A stretch of DNA of 64,000 nt from Litomosoides sigmodontis. Lineage: Eukaryota; Nematoda; Chromadorea; Rhabditida; Onchocercidae. A program made the translations under genes and the position numbers. Shown piece after piece: positions 1 to 15,000 of the stretch; positions within the stretch are counted from its first letter, which is position 1, and each line of letters opens with the position of its first letter. The stretch spans positions 8,871,152-8,935,151 of the forward strand of contig OY718805.1 in the NCBI GenBank assembly GCA_963070105.1, given 5' to 3'. The notes beneath the pieces are model-generated. The model was not told the DNA's origin and did not search any database. It saw only the letters and a program-made list of their open reading frames with translations.

Positions 1-571
1 TAAAATTAATTTAAAAATTTGACGACATATTTTTTTCAAATTTTTTTTGCTAATAATACCATACTTTCTATACTTAAGCACATTTTAGCATTTGTGCAAA
101 CTTACCAAATCAAATTAATTTCTCAAAAGAAGCAATGATATTATACATAAGTTTTTTTTTACAAAAAAAAAAACTTTCCTTATTAGTCTTTTAATTTTTG
201 TTTTATAATTGATTAACATAAATTCAAAGGCATAGAACTAGTAGCTTCTAAATTGCCGTATACGACAACAACAATTATGTGCCATAATTAATACTTCAAT
301 CATCATTTTCAAATCTTTTTAAAGTTACTCTAACAAAGTGAACAGTTTTCCATTGATGATTTTTCAACTGAAAATAATCGCTAATAATTGCCCGAAGAAG
401 TAAAAAATGAATTTTGTGTCATTCGACTTTTTTTTTCTTCGTTGAAAAATCAAAATCAAAAACTTGAACGTCCAATCGCTTTTTTAATAGAAGATTTTAA
501 TTATAGGATTATAAAATTTTAATTTATTTTCCTAATAGTTGGTGCAGTTGAATTTGGAAAATTTTACAAAC

Positions 572-966
572 TTTAAGATGACGTCCTTCAAGTGCTTGAA
601 ATATCCACGCTCCAAATATCATATAGAGAATACAAGCAACAATTAGTAGAAAATGCGGCGAGATAATTCTGGCAATAATTACACGTCGTAAAACTCTGCA
701 AAAATAAAACTTCTAAATTGAAAAATTTTTTCAAATTTGCTGCAAAGGACAATTGCTGCCATAAATTGATTGCTATAAGATTTGAGAATGAAACAAAAAA
801 AAAATTTATTTATTGAACATAGCGTGACCAATTTTGTTAATAATTTTTTTTTTGTTTTGAACAGTTTAAAAAGATAGAATGTAAGAAATAATGAATACCT
901 TAAGAAAGACATTATGGCTAGCTGGTTGGTGAATTTGTATTGAAATTGATGTAACCATCGTGGCAT
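572..966 (-). CDS. Two-pore-domain potassium channel (TWK/K2P family), 5' exons only
   Basis: Partial gene running leftwards out of the window. Exon 1 is 966-899: ATG at 966, 22 codons plus two bases, donor GTATTC. Exon 2 is 695-572: acceptor TTTTGCAG, 124 nt, probable donor GTTTGT at 571. The phases fit (AG + A gives Arg) over a 203-nt intron. The first exon encodes a basic and aromatic cytoplasmic N-terminus starting MPRWLHQFQYKF. The second encodes a basic stretch and then one membrane span ending FGAWIFQALEG, which matches the end of M1 and start of the extracellular cap in K2P channels, whose hallmark there is G-A-x-x-F-x-x-(L/I)E. The pore helices and later spans would lie to the left; I could not place a third exon confidently in 1-571. 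K2P channels carry K+ leak current in nerve and muscle. The family call rests on one transmembrane segment, so the subfamily is open. Confidence 0.7.
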
Positions 967-1244
967 TTCTAGCTATTATCGTTTTCGTGGAAACTTCCAA
1001 ACGTCAATGCACACGTCAACCAAGTAAGGTGAGAGAGAGAGGGAAGAGGAAAAAGGTTGAATAAATTTGACGGAAAATATGATGATAATGATGATATTCG
1101 GTTGTTGAAGGAAATCGAAGAGATCCACTGGTGGCAAATCCTATGGGAATCAAAATTCCATATTTGCTTCTCTCTTAAGCTAAAGCAATTCTAAAAATTG
1201 GTTTCTATGACAAAATCTAAAATTAAACTCCCCTTTATCCTCCC

Positions 1245-1278
1245 TTCCTCCTCCTCCTCCTCCTCCTCCTCCTCCTCC
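1245..1278. repeat. (TCC)n microsatellite
   Basis: About eleven tandem TCC units within a pyrimidine-rich stretch. Confidence 0.9.
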
Positions 1279-4060
1279 AAAATCGACAAATGAAATACCT
1301 AATTTGTAACACTTTCATTTGCATATTCTGATTGAAAATAAACTATGTATCATCGAAAAGAGAAGGGAAAACCCGATGAAGGATGATGACGAAAGCAAAA
1401 AAGAAAGGATGAATTTATGATTATGAGCTATATGGGAATATTTCATTCGCATATGCAAAAAATTCACGAGCATACTACGTGTAACACGTTTAATGGCTAC
1501 TACATACATGTATATATATATATGTGTGTGTGTGCATGTGCGCATTGTGTCTGCTAGACATTTGCGCATTCTTGTGCACTATTTGATCCTTACATTAGCT
1601 TATCATTTTTTAAGCTTTCGTACTGCTATCGTTGTTTATGGCATAAAAGGGAGGGAGAAAAGAGGAAGGAAAAAAAATGCATTTCTTGCTGGCTAATTTG
1701 TCGTTCTTGCTTGTTTTTTTTTGCTTGACTTGATTAGTTTAAACTTCTTATCCAACAAAAGAGCTTTAGATCGTCTTTTTTTTCGCTTTGAAAGAGTAAA
1801 ATATCACCAAAATTCGGGCAAATTTTAATGTAATTTTGAGAAATGGCTATTTTGATGATTTATTTGCATTCTCTCTCACATCACCTCATTTGCTTATTGC
1901 ATTCTCTCGTGCTAATTTAAAAAATAAAATGAAAATTCAGGAAGCGAATTTAGAATGGAACTGATAGGCGCATATTAATGTAGCAGCAGTACAGTGAGCG
2001 ATGACAATTGGAAGTGAAATAAATATCTTTTTGAAAATTGAACTGAGCACCTAGGATTGTAATAGATTGTCCTGAATTATTTAGCATATAACCAATGTTG
2101 CTGTCACCATTACTTTCACCAATAGCGATCACTGATAACTGACGTCATCTATCACCCTAATTACGGCAGTGATTGTCAAATCATATCTAAAATATTTTCA
2201 CGACTAAATAACTATTTAATGAAGTTGAAAAAGTGGTGATAAGTTGTAGTGGTCTATTTTTAAGTAAACTTATGAGTTAGCGGTAAGTGATTTAGTCGCA
2301 TCTCTTTTTACAATTTTTTAAATTTAATGTTATAAACTAGTTTGGAGTGACAGTGATAAGTGTTGCAAGAGCAATGTCAAAACTGCTAGTTTTAATTTGT
2401 AATTTTCTATTTAAAATTTCACAGTTTCCTTTTATCCAATTAAAATATAAATGTGAAATTGAAAATTTTTCGTATGCATATGTGTGTGTGTAGAATGAAA
2501 AAAGTTTGAAAATAATATAAAACGACTGATTTCTTGAATTTTTCGACAACCAAAAACTATGAGTAATCATTGCTAATTTTATAATTAATTATCGGATTTT
2601 CTAAATAAATGTATGATTCATATTGGTAATAGAAATTTTTGAGCAATTGTTAACGTCAAGTTCTTGTCAGAAAAAATTTTTGCTTATCGTAGCACAAATT
2701 AAAAAACAAAAAAAGAGAGAACGCCTTTTTGTATAAGCACTTTACGTGAAAAAATTAAATAATTATTACTGCAATTTACTAATTTCTACATTTATGATTT
2801 AAAAATAAATAAATAAATTTATCAGAAATGATGGATAGATACTTCCCTTTTGTGTCTGTGTGTGTTTGAAGTGATCCAACCAGTAGTAGTGATAATATCA
2901 ATGTGGGAAATCATTTAATCACTTAAATTTAGTTAAAATTTAGATTTTGAATTGATATAACACTGATAACGAATGCATTTCTCACGTATTTTCACGTTTA
3001 TTTTGCACCTTCACTTAACAGTTACTTACTTACATCACTCTTTCACATTCCCCTTTCATTCACCTAAAAATATTCTTAACTAATATTGTTACCAGCGAAA
3101 ATGCATTATTAACAATTCCTCACTTTGTCTTTACCGCCGAAGGACTGATATTGAAATGATCGATGCGTTGGATTAATTTCAACTGCTCATTTCTACGTCG
3201 GCAAAATGATTGCTTTATTTACAATGAATGGGAGAAATATTTGGCGCAAAAAAGTTACTGAACAATGAGTTATTTACTTTTGATTTGTCAAAAAATGAAT
3301 TGAAATTTTGAAGTAGCTGCAGATAGCAAAATGAAATGTAAAAAATGATGTTGCAGTACGGTTCACCCTATCATCATCTTAGCTGTAGCAACAATGCAGA
3401 AGTAAATCGTTGAATTATTTCTTTCAACAATTCCAAGCAATTGAATTATCCTTGGTGCAAGAAATGATCAGAAATGAAGTTCGATAATTGGATTGATTGA
3501 TTGATTGATTAATTGTGTGATAGGTATGAATAGTACGTAAATTAGAATTACTGGTGAAGGTAATATCAAGTTGACCTGAGCACATATCAGTTCTGATTAC
3601 CGATATTTGATTTTTTTCTGCGAAAGTATACATACCTCTTACAGTCCCTGTTCTTGAGCGATAGATTCAACAGTACAATAACATTTGCCATCATGTAAGA
3701 AGATATATAATAATTGAAATGAAAAAAAAATTCTTAGAATCAATTTTTGCTAATTAATTGAACTTATGGATAATGAACGATTGATTGAATTGAACTCATT
3801 GATTGAATTGAACTCTTCAGCAACACTTAGCCTCATAATTGGAAAATATTGCTTGGATGGTTTATCTGAGATCTGACAATTAATGACGGAGGAGACATTC
3901 ATATTCCGTTGAATTTCAATGGAAGTTTGCCAGTTGCTGATAAGAGTTTGAATTTATCATATAACACGAATAACGGATATTAGAAAGATATCAGAAATGA
4001 ATATGATCATTTAAATGATTTAAAAATATCAGAAATGAATAATTCCATGATGTCTTGCCA

Positions 4061-4258
4061 TTGTTGTTGTTGTGGTTATTGTTGTTCTTGCTGTCGTTGT
4101 TATTGTTGTTGTTGCTGCTGTTTTTATTGTTGTTGTTGTTGTTGTTGTTTGCTGTTGTTGTTGTTTGCTGTTGTTGTTGTTTGCTGTTGTTGTTGTTTGC
4201 TGTTGTTGTTGTTTGCTGTTGTTGTTGTCGTTGTTGCCGTTACTGTTGTTGTTATTGC

Positions 4259-4298
<40 letters not shown>
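4061..4298. repeat. (TTG)n array with a TTTGC-containing higher-order unit
   Basis: About 240 bp of TTG trinucleotides. In the middle a unit of about 16 bp, TTTGC followed by GTTGTTG repeats, recurs several times. It is open in all frames and gives poly-Asn, poly-Thr, poly-Cys or poly-Val translations, which are not believable proteins. Confidence 0.95.
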
Positions 4299-4639
4299 AC
4301 TTTTCCATGTATATTGTACTGGTAAAATATAACTGCAAAATTGGACCATAACAAATAGTAAATTAGTAAGTGGTTGTTTTTTATAGTAATTTTTCATGCA
4401 TTTGAAAGTCTTTAAAGGCAAACTTTCCTGATGAGAATTATTAAAATGGTGCAAAACAGTCTCATTTAATCCAACTAATTAATTAATTAATGTGAAGGTG
4501 TCTCATGAGAGGGAGACAGTGAATTCGATTTCCTTATATTTGAAAACAAGGAAATTGTGACTTAAACAAGCTCAAAAAGAACTGTAACACATGTCCTCGT
4601 TTCAGTAAATTTTCGATAAATCACCTGAAGTTGAAGTAC

Positions 4640-4640
<1 letters not shown>

Positions 4641-4690
<50 letters not shown>
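4641..4690. repeat. (CT)n microsatellite
   Basis: About 22 CT units followed by degenerate CT-rich sequence. Confidence 0.95.
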
Positions 4691-4692
<2 letters not shown>

Positions 4693-7337
4693 CCTCTCGC
4701 TCTCCTTCTACCTCCACCTCTTTTCCTTTCATTATTTCGTCGCAACGATATTTCGTGAGCTGAGGAATGAGAAGGTGTTCACACACAGTGAAAATCATCT
4801 TCATTGCTTTTTTTTTCCAAATTTTTTCAAATTACATCTATAGAGTTATGCAAAGACAATTAGCAGGAAAGTCGTTGAATAAAAGTGTAATTGAATTTCA
4901 AAGGAATTCTGGTATATTTGAATACTGCGAGAGAGATTTCAAAATTATTTAATAAATTTTCTAATTATTTAAATGAGTTCCAGCTTGTTCATTTTTCCAA
5001 CGCTTTTATATGATTCATTTTTTTGCGATGTTTGAATGCTACAATATTCGTAATCTCATAACTAATTTTTTCATTTCACTTAATTCAACAAATTTAAATT
5101 AAATTTAATTGAGCGATCGAAATACAATGCTAGAATCACAAGCGATGAATCTTCACCCTTCTTACCAGTTTTCCAACAGATTGATTAAATTTCTCCTGAA
5201 TTGATTAACAACGAGAATTGCTTTGTATAGGACTGCACTTAGCGGTTCGACGTATATTTCACATATGATGAACTTTCAAATTCTTTCAAATTTCGTAATT
5301 ACTACTGACTGATCTAGTTTATCAGCAACATGGAAGCGTTAAAAACTTCATGACACATTGGTTTCTTTTGCTTTTCAAGAAAGACTAAATCGACTTTAAT
5401 GCAGTTAATCAGCTATTAAATTAGAAATATATTTATATATACATAATTTATTTATTTTTATTAAGTACAATTTGTCGCAATCATGTTTTGAATACGATGA
5501 TTTCAAATTTGTCCGGTGGTAGAGTGGTATTCAATTCAAATTCAAATTTGTCTTTTCATCCAAAGCATATTTATTGCTCATCGTTCCCGTTCATTTATAT
5601 GCACATGCAAATTTCAGTGTTAATGTTAAAATTAATATGTAATTAAATGAAATGATCGGAATTAGCAGTTGCAATCAATCAGTGAATGGATTGATCAAAA
5701 ATTAATTGTTTGTATTGCAACTGCAACTTCCGTGCATAACGTACTGTTTTCAATGATAGAACTGCTATTCAATTCACTAAAAAATTTAAAAAAATTTTAC
5801 TCCAAAGAATTCCATAATTTCTTTTTTTTTTTTTTTTTTTGAAAGAATTATCATTCATTTGCTTGCCCCTCTTTCATTCTACCTGTTCATATCTCATCTA
5901 GCACTCTCTCCATTCACTCACCAATTTCTTTCATTCACTTCTCAAACATCTCCCTTCCACTCTCTGTGCGTTTTATTTTAAATCAGACCAAAAAAAAAAT
6001 TTTTTTTTTCTAGAGATGCTAAAGTGAAGTAAGTAGTCTAGCTGGATGTGTATGTACGTACGTACGTACGTCAGATAGTTAGTTTCCTCCGCAAAACTTG
6101 TTGGTGCAAAAGGAGTTCACATCCCAACGACATCATTTTCCCATTTATTTCGAGCTTTAGCTTCTTCCTTTAGCTCGATAGCCTTGTGCTAATTGGTGTA
6201 CAGTCATGTCGTCATGTTTTCCACTTTCCTTGTTTCATTCAACTACCTCTCCTCTCTCTCCTCAACTCTCCCCTCTCCTCTCTCCTCCACACCTCCTTAA
6301 TCCTCCCCTCTCGTCGTATATTACAAGCAACTGCACCTCACCTATCCATATAATCCCAATTTTCGCCTATTAGCACTTTTCACATCTCTTTCCCTATCGC
6401 TACACTCTTATTACTTACTGTTTTATATTATCATTGGTGTGAGTTATAGAGCTGTAAGAAAAGGAGAAATTTGCATATTACTGAATACTACTGGCACTGA
6501 ACTACTACTAGTACCACTACTACTACCAGTACTACTAAGCTATCAGTTATCACTACTATCGTTTGGTGAGGAGAAAGAGTTTGTTTCCTTTTATTGACAT
6601 TAATTCATTATCAAACGTTTACTTACTGATAAGGGAAGTGTTTAGTGAATTTGCATAGGAATGATGTGGGCGGTGACATTAAGTGAAGAAATAATGAAAG
6701 TAACAGAGAGGTGAAAGTGTTTCAAATCGATTACTTATAAAAATATGAGGCATACGGAAGTGATTGTCTATGCAAGTAGTGATTCACTCAAAAGCAGTCT
6801 TCAAATGATACAACAACAATGATTGATTGTAACTGATTGCAAAATTTTGCTAAATTATTGTTTCTTTCATGTTAACTAACTTAGTTGCTAAAAGTTTGTT
6901 TTGGTCTGAATTGAATTGCTTTTCACCTTGTCCTATTATCTTTTATTTTGATTTGCATAAAAATACTTTTCTATATTGCTCAGCTTTCTAGCTTATTTTA
7001 AGTTTGCTAAATTTAGCTTGTTGTAAGAGTGAAATTGAGAGGAATTATTTGCCCTCTCTCTCCCTCTCTCTGTTTCTCTCTCTCTCTCTCTCTCTATGAA
7101 GATGATGAAAATATTTGCTTAATTGAGTGAATTCAATTAATTGATGCAAGGAGGAAAAGCAGTCGTTGCAAAGTGTTTCTTTCATAGATTAAGCTAGCTA
7201 ACCAATGTGAATCTCTGTTCTGGAAGTCGGTGTTTGCAGCAGAATGGTATGATTTGTGTTCCGGAAACTTTGTGAGGATTTGACGATGAACGAAGTTAGC
7301 GAATCGATACTTTGATGGATTTTCACGAGTGTACACG

Positions 7338-7338
7338 A

Positions 7339-7370
<32 letters not shown>

Positions 7371-7371
7371 G
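7338..7371. repeat. (GA)n microsatellite
   Basis: About 16 GA units. A (CT)n run of similar length lies at about 7050-7096, so the two could pair as an inverted repeat. Confidence 0.9.
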
Positions 7372-7475
7372 TCTGAAGAAAATTGCGGTCATCGATTGTG
7401 TTCAGCAAGTGTGTGCGAATAAAATTTCTGCAATTTGACAAATTTATGGATATTTCAATTTCATCACCCAACGGG

Positions 7476-7531
7476 ATAATAATAATAATAATAATTATTA
7501 TTATTATTATTATTATAGTAATAATAATAAT
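7476..7531. repeat. (AAT)n-(ATT)n-(AAT)n compound repeat
   Basis: AAT units, then ATT units, then AAT units again. The complementary halves could fold into a hairpin. Confidence 0.9.
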
Positions 7532-8378
7532 ACATGATGCTATCGATGAGAGTAACAAATAAGAGAGAATGGTGATAATATAGTGGCAGTGATAATGATG
7601 ATAGCAAATGTACAGTGATCTAGCAACGACTGTATTATGATGAAGATAATGATGGCAAGTGCTGATTGGAAATGGTAATTGATGGATGTGAACACGCTAT
7701 GTGTGATATGATATTATAGGAGAGATGATAACGATTAGAATGGGTAGAGGTAGTGATGAAGTGATTGTGATAAGGATAGTGATAGTGATAACGACAGCAA
7801 TACCAAAGATATTAAGTAATTAACAGTTATAGTGGTGAATAACGTTTGATGATTGTGATGCGTAGGATGGAAATTGTAAATCAGTAAATAGTGAGTGAAG
7901 CTCTTGGCGTGCAAGAAATTTAATTGATTGCATTAGAAGAGACTGTACAACAACAACGTGCGTACAACAGGAGGAGTAGACGGATGAAAGTGTTGTTAGG
8001 TAAGGGTAATCGACGTATATCATCGACGTATATACTTTACCTTATCTCGTGCAAGCACAGTACTTTTCTCTCTACATAATATTATGTTTCTAACACATCT
8101 ACAAAATGTACACGCATACACCAAACTCACATATGCATATTCGTCTCAATTTCTCTTCGTACATATTATAATACGCAAACATATATGACGACACGTAGAG
8201 ATATGTATACGTACACGTCTATACATTTAATTTAACATAAAATGAGAATGGTAGAGATGATGAAGTATGAAGAGAGCACGGTTTTACAGTTCCTTGACGA
8301 GAAAGAAGGGAGGAAATTTTTAAAGAGGATAATATGGCGAGAAGAGAGGTTTATCGGTTGGTTCATATGAATGTGAAA

Positions 8379-8396
8379 GGGGGGGGGGGGGGGGGG
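8379..8396. repeat. G18 homopolymer
   Basis: An uninterrupted run of 18 G in an AT-rich background. This is the longest G tract in the window. Confidence 0.95.
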
Positions 8397-9073
8397 AGAC
8401 CCTTGACATGACGACAATTTATGTTTCGCGTGATCGAGCAGTCGTTGTAGTAGCGATGGATATGTGTTTCTATTTTCATCCCATTATTATCAACCCTTTT
8501 TTCTTCTTGTAACAGTTTGACGGTAACTTGTAATGTGATTTTTCTAATGCAATTAATAGTAATCAATTGTTGACATAATTTCGTCGAAGTTGTCGTGCTG
8601 CGTTAGTGCGTTTTAGTTACTGCGAAGAATGTGTCTTTTTGAGAGAGAGAGAGAGAGGGAGAGGGAGAGAGGGTTTTAGTGTGTGAGTTAGTTACCTCTG
8701 TATGGGAAATTGAAGAAAACGAAAAGTAAAGGAAACACTCGGAATTTCATTCTTGTAAGCATTATCGTTTGTTAGCAGTTCAGTTTCAACAATTCAATGC
8801 ACTATGATGATGTTGATCAATGAGAAGCTAATTTGAGGTATTGACAAGAGTGGTAGTAGTAGTAATGTCAAGTGTAACGAGAAACGTTCAATGCGATACT
8901 TTTGCGAATGGTACTCAGCGATCGTAATGCGTAATTTTCAACGCTTGAATGTACATACATCTGATGAAAGCATTTGCCTGAATTCCATCGCTTTTCCTTC
9001 CCTTTATTCCTGCTTCTACCGCTTGCAAATAGCGCAATAAATTTGTTGTGTTATCCTAAAATACAAAGAACGA

Positions 9074-12000
9074 ATGAGCGGCAGGATGGTGAGAGAGGAT
9101 TCGGATGTCGCATTGGAAGCATCCCATTTTGCATTTCTTCAACAAAACAAGAATGTTTTGGCCAATAATGTTCTGTGGAAACGAAAAGTTAGTTTCCCCT
9201 TCTTGTTGCATGTTTTTTTTTTTTTTAATTTCATTGGACATTTATCTGGTCATTATTGTTGTGCTATTGTCTTTTATTTGTAATTAGATTATGCTGTTTA
9301 TCCGCTGCTAAATAGCATTTTGATCTATAACTGTCAATGCTTAAGAACTTATAATTTACATTTTATTGAATTAATTTTAATAAAATGGGAAGTTCATTTT
9401 CGATTATTAAAAGCTAATGCTTTTTGTTGGTCATAGAAATAATGTAAGAAGAAAGCATTTATGGTATCGAGATAATATTATTTGTATCTCGTTTTATTAC
9501 ATAATTGCATTTTAACACCGTTTTAACAGATCATTTCCTTACTATAGAAAATGAGAGAGAAAAACTGAAAGATCAAAACTAGTTGAGAAAGGGAAAAAAG
9601 TTTTGAAATGAAATTTTTATGAAGCACAGAAACTTTTACTGTACTGAATTTAAGGAGCAACTAGTGAAATGGGAAACATCAGAAACGAATCGTTTGCCAT
9701 CAGTTCGAAAGCTTGGCCGTGAATCGAAAGTCAAGTTTACAGTAAGTAAATTAATGTATGTAGAAATTGTGTTTGGCGATAATTCTTTTCTTGTAGCAAT
9801 CGTATTGTTTTGTTAGAGTAGTAAATTCATCTGTAATGTGGTTATAGAATTATGTAAAATTGTCAAGTTTAAGTTATGATTTTATTTCCTTACCTTTAAA
9901 AATTTTTATGCTCATGGCTACTGATGAATCATTAAGCAGACAAACCTACAATAATTGGAAGGTCTTTCGGCGTGTATAAAAATTGTATAAAAACTAAGAC
10001 TTTGTAGGATGAGGACATATTTCTGAGTGCTTGCTTAAGTGGTGATCTAGAAGAAGTACAGACATTACTGAACGATGGTGCAAATATTAATACTACTACA
10101 GTGGATGGTCTTACAGCCTTACATCAGGTTGTTTTGTTATTGCAATTTCTTAACTGATGATAAAATATTACGCTTAAGACTATAAGTTACTTGTGATTAA
10201 CTTTTCCACTTTTTTGATGTGTCTCACCCAGTTCGGACTTCTATTTCTGCTAGCAGTTAATTGCTGATAAGATGCCTTTTATATCTCGTAATGGAGTAAA
10301 CTTTCCTCTCTCAAACTCTGTTTAAAGGAATTTTATAGTTATATTAGTTTTTGTAGCAGTTTATAATATACTAGGATTTTGCTGAAGATTTATGAGTAGA
10401 ATATTTTATTGACTGCTACTTCGAACGGTGGGTGCTTACGGTTACTCTTTTATCAAGTTAGAATTTCGTTGGTATCACAATTGGTGAAATACGAGTTAAA
10501 GCCAGCTCTTCAATCTATGTTGTCTGTCATCATGACGTGTAAAAAATGTGGCATAAATGATATGCGGTTTTCAACTTGTAATATTCCCGAACGTACTCAT
10601 TTCAATTATATTTGAGGCAGTTATTGATGGTAAACCAAAAATGGTTCAGTTTTTGGTGGAACATGGAGCTAATGTCAATGCACAAGATAATGAAGGTTTG
10701 TTCACGTGGTTTTATTTATTACAGATTACTGATTGTAACCGTTCCTACTTTTTCTTGGTTAAACAGCTTTTCTCTGAATCTTTCTATTTTTTAAGTAAGA
10801 AGATTTCTCTGTTTTAGGCTTTCTGCCTTGTCAAACAAACATATATTTTTAAACTAATCCGTTATTTTCCGATAGTATTTTTCGTTGTATTGAAAAAATT
10901 TTCTCTCTCTTTTTTTCAAAAGTGTAATTCATTTTCTTTAGGTTGGACTCCATTACATGCAGCAGCTTGCTGTGGAAATGTTGATTTAGTCGAATATCTA
11001 TGTGCGGAGGGTGCCGACCTTTCTGTAACGAATACCGACAAGGAATTAGCTGTCGACTTGGCAGAAGAAGATGACTGTCGTTTGGCTCTAGAAGAGGAGC
11101 ACCAAAGACAGGGCATTAATCCTGATGAATGCCGAAATAGGTAAGCACATTTATTTATGCTAATACATTTATGTTGTCTAAGAAAAATATGATCAGAAAA
11201 TTTATATTTTAGTTACTTCAACTGCTATAGTTTCTTTCAAAAGTCTATATTGTGTGTATTACAGAGAATTAACAATAATGAGACGTGATGCAGAGCAGTG
11301 GTTAAAGGATGGTGAAATGCATGATCATCCCCATTCTCGAACTGGTGCTACAGCACTTCATGTTGCAGCCGCAAAAGGGTTTCTATTCTATTATAGAAGA
11401 ATTATGTCAACTTTTTAGAACAGTATATAGTGACAAAGCTTTGAGTAGGAACTACCTATTTTTAATGCTTTAGCTTATTTTGCTTTAAATGATATGAGTA
11501 GCACTTGGTTGGTTTATAACACTTTATTTTTTCTTTCTTTGTTATCGGTCACATAGTTTTTTGCGAGAACATTCTTCTTTCACCTTTTCACCCTTGGATC
11601 ATTCATGGTATCGAGCTTTGTGCATTTAAAATTGGATAGGAACTAATACTAAACTGTTGAACACTGCTAGCTCATTCTTCCGTATGCATAAATTGTCACT
11701 TAGTTTATTCTTTTAAAGTGACTGAAAATACTAATTTGTTTCAGGTATAACGATGTAATGAAATTATTGCTTAAAGCTGGTGCAGATGTGAACTGTCGCG
11801 ATCGTGATGGGTGGACGCCGCTACATGCTGCCGCTCACTGGGCTGAGCATGAAGCTGCAGCTATTCTTATTCAAAATGGTGCTTCTTTCTCCGAAGTCAC
11901 TAATAATGTAAGTACTGTATAATTAGATATTTTACAGAATTTTATTCCTTGACGAGGATAGTAGGCATCATGTAATGCAAAATATTTGGGAGTTATAATT

Positions 12001-15000
12001 TTTTTGGAAGATGGTGTGGTATAATAGGAATGGAATGAATGAAAGTAAACAATAGTTCAAGGTTCAAGTATCTTTTTTTTTATTAGCAGATGAAATCATG
12101 GGTGATTCTTGATCCTCTGTTTTTAACAGCACACTGAAATGAGTGGTAACAATTAGTTGGTGAGTTGAATTGTATTGATTTTCCCATGCTTATAGGGTGA
12201 AACAATATTAAATGTTGCTGATAAAGATATTGTTGAATACTTGGAAGAAATGCAAGAAAAAGAACGATTGAGGTTGACTTCAAACAGTCCTATTAATCTT
12301 CTGGCAAACCCTAATGCACCACTCAAGAGGTGACAACCGTTATCATCTGACATCATTACTCATACCTCATTATATGATTGAACTTTAAAAATTAGGAGTT
12401 AGATTGTTGGTGTGTAACCACCGAATTTGATACAGTAAACGTTTTAGAATTTGACTCTTGCATGCATTGGCTTATCATCTTAATATTTCTTTTCGTAGAG
12501 AAAATTTTTTTAGAGCTGGATCAACGACTTCTGTGTTAAGAATGTCTATAGAAGAAAAGACGAAGAAAACAAAATTAAACGAGCAAGATGAAAAAAAAGA
12601 GTCTAAGGAAGGCGATTATTCATTCACTGCTGAGGATAAGTCTCCATCTGTGGAAGTTCGATTACCTTGTTCAGTAAGACAACAACCGGAGACTTCTGAA
12701 TCTCCGTGTGAGGAAGAAGGGTATATCGTTACCAGCATGATTTTTGTAGAAATATTTTTTGATTTGCGTGCTTGTGTAGGATGTTTCCATCGCATGGAAA
12801 TTAAGAAAAGATGTATAAATTAAGTCATTTTTTACGCTTTATCATTGTTGCTAGTTTTCCTTTTATATATTTGTTTTCCGTCTCCTTTTTGGTGTTTTTA
12901 AATTTGTTACATCAAATTGAAGCAATAGGAAAGCACTGGATCAGGGCTGGCATTAACAGTTGGTAACAATATTGATGGTGGGCGTTTTACATTGATAGAA
13001 AACAATGTTTTAAGTACAGTTTCTTACTTCCAGAAGCCGTCGTAATTGCGGATTCAGGTTTTTGTTGAAGAATGTAAAATTTATGACATATTATAGCTAA
13101 TTTCATGAAAAAAATTACTTTCTTTATCTTAGATCATCTTCCAAATCAAACAGCGAAGGTTGTAATGAAGAAAACACTGCTTCAATTGCTGAATCTAAGA
13201 GCAGCGACACTGATAAGAGTGTATCATACTTATCGGAATCAGATGCGTTTTCCGAGTCTGATCAAAAAAGGAGCCTAGCAATGGACGATAGGTTGACACG
13301 TGTTGCGACCTCGACAGCTTCATCTGCCCCTGCTTCTACTGCCTCAGCATTCATAAGCGAATCAAAATCTTCGCCAGAAATGTTGCGGAAATCAACTTCT
13401 CCCTCATCATCTACAACTGTCGTTAGTTTTACTGAATTCAAGGTTATCTGAATAAGGGTTCTCAGAATCTCGGGACATAGAGCTTAATTACTGAGTTGAT
13501 TAAGTAAAAGTGAGCGTGACTAAATTGTGCAGTATAACACTACTGCTGATAAGTCGTTGATTTTACATTCATATCTATCCACTTACCTTACAGCATCGGC
13601 TTTTCATTTCTTGTTCTAACGTAGTTATTTTTTTGCCATGACTTTCGTCATTATCCATTATTTCATTATGAATAGCGCAAGTGACATGAATTCACACATC
13701 GATTATATATTTATGTCTCCCTATGTAGATATGTGTATATCTGTGAACTACTAGTTTATATATCAGTTTGGTAGATGGGAAGTATGTTTGCAGAGCAGTA
13801 TGATATCACGATCTGCCAGTATTGATTCGAATTCTTCGACTGCAGTGCCGCAGAATCAGTCGAAGCTCAAAGGTCACTCTTCGGAAAAAGAATTTACAGC
13901 AGCAACAGCCCCTTTAGAGCCGCCTAGTCGCTTAAGTAAATCGTAAGCGAATAACATATTACTTCTCATTAAATTTAGGCTTCTGCGATTATTCATGACG
14001 TTGGAAAGCAACGTAATATTATGAGAGAAAACAAAGATTATTGTGAAGGACTTTTCTAGCTGTTTTCGTGCTTTTGTTGCTTTTGCTCTCGAAAACTTCT
14101 ATTTTTTTCTCTTAATTTTTTGTTAACCAGTTTTATTTTTTGGTGAACTGTCCCTTCTTTGGGCTAGTTTATTTGAAAATTACATTTTGTGTTTGTTTGG
14201 CGGAAGCTCTCAATCGTCATGATTATTTTTAATTTCTTTTCCTTCAAACTTTTCAAGCTAAACTGCTCAAATATCAAGTTCTACTAATAATATTTAGGCT
14301 GAGCTGCTTTGCAGTTTTTATATTCACTGATTTTATGGCGGTGAGATCTCGATGTGTTTATATAATCTTTTTCTATTTTATGGAAAATACAGAAAAGTGT
14401 TTTGCCATACCAAAACTTTTTTACTGTATTTGAACTCCCGTACTGCACATTCTAGATAGGTGATTATCGTCGTACAAAGAATCAAGTTACTTAAGCATCT
14501 GACCATATGGTCAGCTTAATTTTAATCTTAGTAAACATTACATAAGGGAATTATCCTTATTCATTCTCGTGATATTGCACATAACATTATTTCGTAAGAG
14601 AAGCAGTCATTACATGTATGCTTTTGCTAATCTTTTCCTCTAACTATTTTTGTGCTTATTGCTTCACACGATTGTTTTGCCGCATGGCATATCAGACCTC
14701 TATTTTTAGCAGCTAATGAATTTTTTCTGAAGTGTGGTGTTGATTCTTCATTTCAAAAAAAACGACAAATTTAGTGCCAACCTTCAACGATCAACATCAA
14801 CACCTGTTCCATGGATGCCTCTGTATCGTACTTCGGCAATCAAAGGTCCGCTACATCCAGCTTTTGCGCATTTTCAAGCTGCTGTACGACAGGCTGCTAC
14901 GAGCACTGTGGATAGAAGTCAGCCAGTAACAAACATTTGTTCATCTCAGACTGCCGTACCATCTTTGTCAAGGTGCTTCATATGTTTTTGTTATTTTTGT

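Larger units (their letters stand above)
967..9073. other. Intergenic region between divergent K2P and MYPT genes
   Basis: About 8.1 kb that holds the 5' flanks of the two divergent genes. I saw no exon with matching splice signals and sensible protein. The open frames here are repeat translations or AT-rich noise. Content is mostly simple repeats, listed separately, plus scattered poly-A and poly-T runs. Confidence 0.6.

Noticed and set aside
4029..4454. Poly-Asn/Gln/Thr or poly-Cys/Val open frames
   Set aside because: They come from the TTG array, open in several frames at once.
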